Assembly (NCBI GenBank): GCA_002315565.1
Contig: DCHD01000017.1
Coordinates: forward strand, 1 to 37,279
Direction: 5' to 3'
Source of the DNA: Solobacterium sp. UBA1761
GTDB taxonomy: Bacteria; Bacillota_I; Bacilli_A; Erysipelotrichales; Erysipelotrichaceae
DNA length: 37,279 nt
Within the stretch, counting starts at the first letter, position 1; every line of letters starts with the position of its first letter. This document shows, in pieces, positions 32,492-37,279 of this stretch. The notes under the pieces were generated by a model. It did no database searches and was not told where the DNA came from. It saw only the letters and a list, made by a program, of their open reading frames with translations. The translations under genes were made by a program, and so were the position numbers.

Positions 32492-32507
32492 TATAATATT
32501 ACACGTG
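32492..32507 (+). promoter_or_regulatory. -10 box of the leaderless S1 protein gene
   Basis: Perfect TATAAT at 32492-32497, 7 bases, then GTG at 32505; no Shine-Dalgarno site. An in-frame ATG at 32472 lies upstream of the -10 and would not be in this transcript. Confidence 0.6.
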
Positions 32508-32858
32508 AAAACAAAATATGAGATTGGCATGGTTGTATATGGAAAGATTACAGGCGTAAAACCTTATGGTGCATTCGTCGGTTTTGAGGATGGCTGGAGC
32601 GGCCTGATTCATATTTCAGAACTTTCCAATGGTTTTGTAAGAGATGTAGCCAATATTGTAACAGTCGGTGAATACTGCATGCTTAAGGTCATTGACATTG
32701 ACTATGAACACCAGCAGTTAAGACTTTCTTACAAAGCTCTCAATCAGAATGTACGCAAGTATTCAAGAAGAGTACGTTTTGAAGGAATCCCTAAAGCGGT
32801 TCTGGGATTTTCATCTATTGCCAATATGATGCCTATCTGGCTAAAGGAGAAAAAATGA
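32505..32858 (+). CDS. S1-domain RNA-binding protein (YugI/GSP13-like)
   Basis: From GTG 32505 this is a 117-residue protein. An S1 RNA-binding domain fills residues 4 to about 75: YEIGMVVYGKITGVKPYGAFVGF, then GLIHISEL and the LKVIDIDYEHQQLRLS end. A basic tail follows. It matches the small stress-linked S1 proteins of Bacillota (YugI, GSP13, CvfD), which associate with ribosomes and affect translation. B. subtilis yugI lies near pgi (from memory). The stop overlaps the pgi start (ATGA). I chose GTG because the longer ATG start lies upstream of the promoter. Confidence 0.87.
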   Translation: MKTKYEIGMVVYGKITGVKPYGAFVGFEDGWSGLIHISELSNGFVRDVANIVTVGEYCMLKVIDIDYEHQQLRLSYKALNQNVRKYSRRVRFEGIPKAVLGFSSIANMMPIWLKEKK

Positions 32859-34126
32859 TCACATTAGATCTGAGCAATGCTCATTTAAATGAAAAGATTT
32901 CTGATTATCAGTCAGAGATTTCAAAAGTACATGGTTATCTTCATGAAAGAAACTACAAAGGTTCTGACTTTCTAGGTTGGGTAAACTGGCCAAAAGATTA
33001 TGACAAGGAAGAATTCAAGAGAATCCTTGAATTTAAAAAAGAACTTGACGGCAAATACGACACAGTACTTGTATGCGGTATCGGTGGATCATACTTAGGC
33101 GCAAGAGCTGCTTTAGAAATGATCAACGGTTTATATCCAGACAATGGTGTTGAAGTTATATTTGTCGGAAATACTTTCTCAAATACTTATATCTCACAGG
33201 TTTTAAACCACATCAGGAATAAGGAAGTTGTTCTGAATGTTATCTCTAAATCAGGTACAACTACTGAAACATCTCTGGCTTTCCGTGTATTCAAGCAGTT
33301 CATGGAAGAAAAGTACGGAAGTGAAGCAAAGAACAGAATCATTGCCACTACTGACAAAGCAAGAGGTACTCTAAAGGCACTAAGCGATAAGGAAGGCTAC
33401 AAGACATTTGTTATTCCTGATGACATTGGTGGAAGATACTCTGTAAGTACTCCTGTAGGTCTGATTCCAATGGTTCTGGCTGGTGTAGATATTGAAGCAG
33501 TTATGAAAGGTTCATTAGACGCAATGAATGAGCTCAATACTGATGACTTAAACAAGAATCCGGCTTACCAGTATGCTGTAGCAAGAAGAATCTTAAACAA
33601 ACAGGGCAAGAGAAGCGAAATGTTTGTAACATATCATCTGCAGCTGACTATGATTGCTGAATGGTGGAAACAGCTGTTTGGTGAATCTGAAGGTAAAGAT
33701 GGACTTGGTGTTCTTCCAACTTCAGCTTGTTTCTCAACTGACCTACATTCACTTGGACAGTTTGTTCAGGATGGTGACAAGGTTCTTTACGAAACAATTC
33801 TTAACGTTGAAAATATGCCATTAGACTTTGATTTCCCAGCTGATGAAGAAAATCTTGACGGAATGAATTACCTGGCTGGAAAGAAAGTTTCATGGGTAAA
33901 TAAACAGGCTATGCTTGGTACACTAAGCGCACATGCTGATGACGGCAATGTTCCTAACATCATGATCAACCTGAAAGACAACAGTGCCTATGCATTCGGC
34001 TATATGATCTATTTCTTCTTTATTGCCTGTGGTGCAACATGCTATATGCTTGACATCAACCCATTCAATCAGCCTGGTGTTGAAGTATATAAGAAGAAGA
34101 TGTTCAAACTTCTTGGAAAAGAATAA
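32855..34126 (+). CDS. pgi: Glucose-6-phosphate isomerase
   Basis: A 423-residue Pgi that interconverts glucose-6-phosphate and fructose-6-phosphate in glycolysis. It shows the SIS-type sugar-phosphate sites VCGIGGSYLGARAALE (about 73-88) and VISKSGTTTETSLAF (about 128-142). DDIGGRYSVSTPVGLIP follows, and the acid/base glutamate lies in a FGESEGKDGLG context. The length and sequence are those of Bacillota Pgi. It overlaps the S1 gene by 4 bases, has AAGGAG upstream, and a terminator follows directly. Confidence 0.95.
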   Translation: MITLDLSNAHLNEKISDYQSEISKVHGYLHERNYKGSDFLGWVNWPKDYDKEEFKRILEFKKELDGKYDTVLVCGIGGSYLGARAALEMINGLYPDNGVEVIFVGNTFSNTYISQVLNHIRNKEVVLNVISKSGTTTETSLAFRVFKQFMEEKYGSEAKNRIIATTDKARGTLKALSDKEGYKTFVIPDDIGGRYSVSTPVGLIPMVLAGVDIEAVMKGSLDAMNELNTDDLNKNPAYQYAVARRILNKQGKRSEMFVTYHLQLTMIAEWWKQLFGESEGKDGLGVLPTSACFSTDLHSLGQFVQDGDKVLYETILNVENMPLDFDFPADEENLDGMNYLAGKKVSWVNKQAMLGTLSAHADDGNVPNIMINLKDNSAYAFGYMIYFFFIACGATCYMLDINPFNQPGVEVYKKKMFKLLGKE

Positions 34127-34131
34127 GATAC

Positions 34132-34160
34132 AAACTCCTCAAACGAGGAGTTTTTCTTTT
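34132..34160 (+). terminator. Terminator of the S1-pgi operon
   Basis: A perfect 9-bp stem (34132-34140 with 34145-34153), an AAAC loop and a T-rich tail. Confidence 0.88.
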
Positions 34161-34161
34161 G

Positions 34162-34177
34162 TGCTATGATGGATGTA
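34162..34177 (+). promoter_or_regulatory. Extended -10 promoter of leaderless pyrR
   Basis: TGC followed by TATGAT (34165-34170) is an extended -10. Six bases later is ATG 34177, with no Shine-Dalgarno site. The -35 position falls in the pgi terminator, as expected if the extended -10 suffices. Confidence 0.6.
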
Positions 34178-34737
34178 TGAAATACGACAGCAATGAAATG
34201 AAAATGAAAGTTGAACTCTTTGATGAAAAGACTCTTTTACGTACAATGATGAGACTTTCATATGAAGTAGTTGAAAAGAATGATGATCTTTCTAAGATTG
34301 TGCTTGTAGGAATAAAAAGAAGGGGAATTCCTCTGGCACAGATGGTTAAAGACAATATAAAGAAAAACACCGGTACTGACATTGATATGGAGACACTTGA
34401 CATCAAGTATTACCGTGATGATTTACAGAAGATTGACATCAATCCTCAGATAACAAAGCAGGAGTTCAAAGTAGATATCAATGATAAAGAAGTAATACTT
34501 GTTGATGATGTGCTTTATACAGGCAGAACTGTCAGAGCAGCAATCGACGCGATATTTGACATCGGTAGACCTAAAAAGGTATCTTTACTTGTACTTGTTG
34601 ACAGGGGGCACAGAGAACTGCCTATCAGACCTGATTATGTAGGCAAGAACACTCCTACTTCCAATTCAGAGATGATCAAGGTCAATATTTCGCCGATTGA
34701 TGAAAAAACCAATGTTGAATTATGGGAACTTCTTTAA
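34177..34737 (+). CDS. pyrR: PyrR: pyrimidine attenuation regulator / uracil phosphoribosyltransferase
   Basis: From the ATG at 34177 this is a 186-residue PyrR. The PRPP loop VILVDDVLYTGRTV (106-119) and the RPKKVSLLVLVDRGHRELPIRPDYVGKN region are nearly diagnostic. PyrR binds UMP or UTP and then binds the leader of pyrimidine genes, causing early termination. A PyrR-type attenuator lies 500 bases downstream before uraA. In B. subtilis pyrR itself lies behind such a leader; here the promoter is 6 bases from the start, so no attenuator can control it. An earlier TTG start would sit on the promoter. It overlaps the DUF523 gene by 16 bases. Confidence 0.93.
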   Translation: MKYDSNEMKMKVELFDEKTLLRTMMRLSYEVVEKNDDLSKIVLVGIKRRGIPLAQMVKDNIKKNTGTDIDMETLDIKYYRDDLQKIDINPQITKQEFKVDINDKEVILVDDVLYTGRTVRAAIDAIFDIGRPKKVSLLVLVDRGHRELPIRPDYVGKNTPTSNSEMIKVNISPIDEKTNVELWELL

Positions 34738-35177
34738 AGAATATTATTGTATCAGGCTGTCTTATCGGCAATAAATGCAGATATGATGGCAGTACAAACA
34801 AAGATTTAAGAGAAATACTTAAAGATAAATGTAATATCGTTGCAGTCTGTCCAGAACAGATGGGTGGATTAAGCACGCCAAGAGTTCCTGCTGAAAGAAT
34901 TGATGATAAGGTAATAAATAAAGAAGGGCTTGATGTAACCAAAGAATATACATTAGGTGCAAAGATTGCTTTAAAACTTGCAGTAAAGAACAACTGCAGA
35001 ATTGCTTTATTGAAGGCTAAATCTCCATCGTGCGGAAGTAATGAAATCTATGATGGAACATTCTCTCATACACTGATTAAAGGGGATGGAGTCACTGCTG
35101 ATCTCTTTAAAAGAAACGGCATAAAAGTATATACAGAAAACGAACTGAATGAACTATTTATAGAACTTCTAAAATAG
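34722..35177 (+). CDS. DUF523 family protein
   Basis: A 151-residue protein of the DUF523 family. It has the conserved SGCLIGNKCRYDG start, CPEQMGGLSTPR and AKSPSCGSNEIYDGTFSH. Several conserved cysteines (about residues 13, 19, 43 and 104) suggest metal or Fe-S binding, but the function is unknown. The gene overlaps the end of pyrR by 16 bases in another frame and has no good Shine-Dalgarno site, so it probably depends on coupled translation. A long hairpin overlaps its 3' end. Confidence 0.87.
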   Translation: MGTSLKNIIVSGCLIGNKCRYDGSTNKDLREILKDKCNIVAVCPEQMGGLSTPRVPAERIDDKVINKEGLDVTKEYTLGAKIALKLAVKNNCRIALLKAKSPSCGSNEIYDGTFSHTLIKGDGVTADLFKRNGIKVYTENELNELFIELLK

Positions 35178-35188
35178 TTCATTTTTTT
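35148..35188 (+). terminator. Terminator of the pyrR-DUF523 unit
   Basis: A perfect 12-bp stem (35148-35159 with 35172-35183), a 12-base loop that is itself near-palindromic, and seven T's. It includes the last codons and the stop. Confidence 0.8.
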
Positions 35189-35189
35189 G

Positions 35190-35218
35190 TTGACTCGTCA
35201 ACTATTATTGGTTATCAT
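35190..35218 (+). promoter_or_regulatory. uraA: Promoter of uraA
   Basis: TTGACT (35190-35195), exactly 17 bases, TATCAT (35213-35218). Transcription would begin near 35225, giving a leader of about 145 bases. The -35 lies in a perfect GTTGAC-TC-GTCAAC inverted repeat (35189-35202). Confidence 0.72.
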
Positions 35219-35224
35219 TTTATT

Positions 35225-35337
35225 AGTAAATTGGCAATCTTTAAGTCCAATACAGAGATATTGGTAAGATGGTGCACAAAAACTCTAAATGTTTTATTTG
35301 CATGCTTACCTTGTCCTGAAGACAAGGTTTTTATTTA
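35225..35337 (+). promoter_or_regulatory. PyrR-type attenuator leader
   Basis: Three exclusive structures can be drawn. The PyrR-binding hairpin has a lower stem 35237-35241 with 35266-35270, a five-base 5' bulge and a six-pair upper stem 35247-35252 with 35259-35264. Its terminal loop CAGAGA (35253-35258) fits the CNGNGA consensus. The antiterminator pairs 35263-35268 with 35305-35310 and 35273-35276 with 35299-35302. The terminator has a 7-8 bp stem, 35308-35315 with 35321-35328, then T's. The antiterminator uses bases of both others. When UMP-bound PyrR holds the first hairpin, the terminator can form and uraA is off; otherwise readthrough occurs. Confidence 0.85.
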
Positions 35338-35370
35338 AGATGCGATTTACGGAAAGAGGGAAAAACTAAT

Positions 35371-36723
35371 ATGAAACTTATCTACAACGTTGAAGACAAA
35401 CCAAAAGTAAAAGAGTTACTGGTTTTCGCACTTCAGCAGCTATTGGCAATCATTGCCTCAACAATCCTGGTACCAGTACTGGTTAATGCACTGGGTGTTA
35501 CCAACCTTAACATGGACCCATCAAGTGCTCTGATCGGTGCAGGTTTCGGTACAATCGTTTACTTACTTTTCACTAAATCTAAATCTCCAGTATTCCTTGG
35601 TTCATCATTTGCGTTCTTACCAAGCTTATATGCTGCTACTGCATTTGGATACTTAGGTATCTTCTTAGGTGCAGCTGTTGCAGGTTTGGTATATGTAATT
35701 ATTGCTGTTATCGTTAAGAAATATGGTACTGACTGGGTTAACAGATTAATGCCTCCAACAGTAATCGGTCCAGCTGTTTCTATCATCGGTTTAGGACTTG
35801 CCGGAAATACTGCTGCTCAGTTTACTAAGACTGATTTATCAGGTCTGGCATACAGCTGGCCAGCAATCGCTTGTGCTCTTGTGACAATGCTTGTAACAAT
35901 GGTTGTATCAGTTAAGGGCAAAGGCTTTGCTAAACTTATTCCATTCATCATCGGTATCCTTGCAGGTTATGCAGTAGCATGTGTATTTACAGTTATCGGT
36001 AATACTGCAGACATCGCTTCAATGCAGATCATCAACTTTGCACCACTTGTAAACAACTTTGAAAACATCACAGTTGCAAGCTTCTTCTCAGTTCCAAAAC
36101 TGGCTTTAGTAGAAGGCATCAAGGAAGTTGCTTCTGGAAGTTCAACAGCATTTGCTAACTTAGGTACTATCGCTGTATTATTCGCTCCAGTAGCATTTGT
36201 AGTATTCGCTGAACATATCGCTGACCACAAGAATATCTCTTCAATTATTGAAAAAGATCTTCTTAAGGACCCAGGTCTAGACAGAACACTTCTTGGTGAT
36301 GGTATTGGTTCTATGGTTGGTACAGCATTAGGTTGCTGCCCTAATACAACATATGGTGAATCTGTTGCTACAGTTGCAGTTACAAAGAATGCTTCAGTAT
36401 CTACAATCTGGACTACTGCATTCATGGCAATCGTACTGTCATTCTTCACTCCATTCAACTGCTTCATCAACACAATTCCACAGTGTGTTCTTGGCGGTAT
36501 CTCTGTAATCCTGTATGGCTTCATCGCTGTATCTGGTTTAAAGATGATTCAGACTTCAGACCTGAATGACAACAGAAACCTGTTCACAGTAGCTACAATT
36601 CTGATTCTTGGTATCGGTGGATTAGTATTCAACATCGGCAAGATCACTATCACAAACGTAGCAGCTGCTATGATTGTCGGTATCGTTGTAAATAATCTTT
36701 GTAAAACTAAAGAAGCAAAGTAA
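35371..36723 (+). CDS. uraA: Uracil permease (NCS2 family)
   Basis: A 450-residue membrane transporter of the nucleobase-cation symport 2 family with about fourteen segments. PVFLGSSFAF is the conserved early motif. FAEHIADH and CPNTTYGES correspond to the regions of E. coli UraA that hold its substrate-binding glutamates and histidine. The PNTTYGE sequence favours uracil over xanthine or urate members. It imports uracil, which phosphoribosyltransferase activity can turn into UMP. Regulation by the PyrR attenuator just upstream supports this assignment. The Shine-Dalgarno is AAAGAGGG (35353-35360), at a slightly long spacing. Confidence 0.92.
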   Translation: MKLIYNVEDKPKVKELLVFALQQLLAIIASTILVPVLVNALGVTNLNMDPSSALIGAGFGTIVYLLFTKSKSPVFLGSSFAFLPSLYAATAFGYLGIFLGAAVAGLVYVIIAVIVKKYGTDWVNRLMPPTVIGPAVSIIGLGLAGNTAAQFTKTDLSGLAYSWPAIACALVTMLVTMVVSVKGKGFAKLIPFIIGILAGYAVACVFTVIGNTADIASMQIINFAPLVNNFENITVASFFSVPKLALVEGIKEVASGSSTAFANLGTIAVLFAPVAFVVFAEHIADHKNISSIIEKDLLKDPGLDRTLLGDGIGSMVGTALGCCPNTTYGESVATVAVTKNASVSTIWTTAFMAIVLSFFTPFNCFINTIPQCVLGGISVILYGFIAVSGLKMIQTSDLNDNRNLFTVATILILGIGGLVFNIGKITITNVAAAMIVGIVVNNLCKTKEAK

Positions 36724-36743
36724 TTAAATTCAAATAACTAAAA

Positions 36744-36775
36744 AGAAGAGGTAATCGTTTGATTACCTCTTTATT
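36744..36775. terminator. Bidirectional terminator between uraA and the glycosylase gene
   Basis: A perfect 11-bp stem (36746-36756 with 36761-36771) and a GTTT loop. The stop codon of the minus-strand gene lies in the stem. T-rich on the plus side; the minus side has a shorter run. Confidence 0.8.
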
Positions 36776-37239
36776 TGTTTCCATGTTTCTATAAGTTTTT
36801 CAAGCGTACAAGCCGCATTGGCAGGGGAAGTACTCGGAAGTTTAATTGGCTCAATTTTAATATTCGAATAGATATAATGCATATAAAGTTCATATGATTT
36901 GTTTCCGTTACAGTAGATGGTTTCAATATTGGAATTATTGAGTATTAAACTGATGTCATTTGGTATGACATTTTCAATGGATGAATCTGATGAACCTTTA
37001 ATATCACATGACTTGATTACATCCCATACTGCAATTTTATTTCTTAAAAGAAAGTCTTTCTTTTCTTCAATGGTTATTGGAAGTTCGTTATTGTAAACGG
37101 CAGATGTGACTTTCCAGAATCTGTTCTGAGGATGACCATAGAAGAAACACGCAACTCTAGATTTAACACTGGGAAAAGATCCAAGAATCAGTATCTTTGA
37201 ATTATGGTCATATACAGGTTCAATATTATGTACAGGCAT
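36763..37239 (-). CDS. DNA-deoxyinosine (hypoxanthine) glycosylase, UDG superfamily
   Basis: This 158-residue protein is of the uracil-DNA glycosylase superfamily, in the group that removes hypoxanthine from DNA. The first motif is ILGSFPSVKSR (about 17-27), followed by YGHPQNRFW (about 34-42). The conserved LPSTSPANA (about 137-145) near the end is the DNA-intercalation motif. Members of this group excise deaminated adenine; activity on uracil is usually low. The start is supported by a -10 box 6 bases before the ATG, giving another leaderless gene. It is monocistronic as far as the window shows. Confidence 0.85.
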   Translation of the reverse strand: MPVHNIEPVYDHNSKILILGSFPSVKSRVACFFYGHPQNRFWKVTSAVYNNELPITIEEKKDFLLRNKIAVWDVIKSCDIKGSSDSSIENVIPNDISLILNNSNIETIYCNGNKSYELYMHYIYSNIKIEPIKLPSTSPANAACTLEKLIETWKQIKR

Positions 37240-37274
37240 AAATAAAGTATATAAATAAGGCTATGTCACAACAA
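37237..37274 (-). promoter_or_regulatory. Promoter of the leaderless glycosylase gene
   Basis: On the minus strand, TTGTTG (37274-37269), 17 bases, TATACT (37251-37246), 6 bases, ATG at 37239. No Shine-Dalgarno site fits. Confidence 0.6.
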
Positions 37275-37279
37275 ACAGT

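Noticed and set aside
35967..36524. 185-codon open frame on the minus strand inside uraA
   Set aside because: The plus-strand uraA gene is unmistakable, and the antisense frame has no Shine-Dalgarno site and no family resemblance.
1..37279. CRISPR arrays, insertion sequences, prophage, tRNA or rRNA genes
   Set aside because: I found no regular repeats, transposase or integrase motifs, and no cloverleaf or rRNA-like stretch; all gaps are short and explained by promoters and terminators.

Overview
The window looks like chromosome of a low-GC, Gram-positive anaerobe of the Bacillota, most plausibly an Erysipelotrichia-type gut bacterium. The support is AT-rich DNA, Shine-Dalgarno sites of the AAGGAG type, tightly packed genes, Firmicutes-style housekeeping genes (pyrR with a PyrR attenuator, xpt, a YugI-like S1 protein beside pgi) and use of TGA as a true stop (for example at 10082 and 32856), which argues against a mollicute. 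The genus is inference. I see no rRNA, tRNA, transposase, phage gene or CRISPR array, and no gene-free gap above 300 bases.

Layout. 1-4298 (minus): a GSA-type class III aminotransferase, a class II aldolase, an FGGY kinase and a GtrA-like membrane protein, read from one promoter near 4330. 4404-7027 (plus): a DUF4236 protein, then a two-gene membrane pair (DUF5058 protein plus partner). 7144-13737 (plus): a tightly coupled five-gene redox operon (GlpA-like flavoprotein with a C-terminal Fe-S domain, pyridine-nucleotide flavoprotein, DUF1667 protein, second FGGY kinase, alkyl-DHAP-synthase-like flavoprotein). It reads as a kinase plus dehydrogenase route for an unidentified polyol or sugar. 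13799-18708: cation efflux protein, xpt, a Gfo/Idh/MocA oxidoreductase, a Dabb protein and a Na/Pi cotransporter. 18753-23715: metG, gltX, thyA and folA in one run. 23724-26099 (minus): a zinc-type efflux operon (metal-binding domain protein, P1B-type ATPase, SmtB/CzrA-type repressor) with an operator-like inverted repeat. 26191-27614: an RlmI-like methyltransferase and a small peptide with a double-glycine leader. 27624-31424 (minus): an intracellular GH2 glycosidase and an MFS protein carrying two long predicted extracytoplasmic loops. 31463-32450 (minus): a NifU-like protein and a CmpB-family membrane protein. 32505-36723: an S1 protein, pgi, pyrR, a DUF523 protein and uraA, the last behind a readable PyrR attenuator. 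36763-37239 (minus): a uracil-DNA-glycosylase-superfamily protein.

The points most worth a second look are these. (1) About nine promoter-proximal genes appear leaderless: a -10 box ends 6-10 bases before the start codon and there is no Shine-Dalgarno site. (2) A 52-residue double-glycine-leader peptide has an acidic, Ser/Asp-rich core and no visible maturation machinery. (3) The sensor-like MFS protein is unusual. (4) MetRS has KASSS in place of KMSKS. (5) uraA has a complete PyrR attenuator while pyrR itself appears leaderless. (6) The redox operon has an inverted repeat over its promoter.
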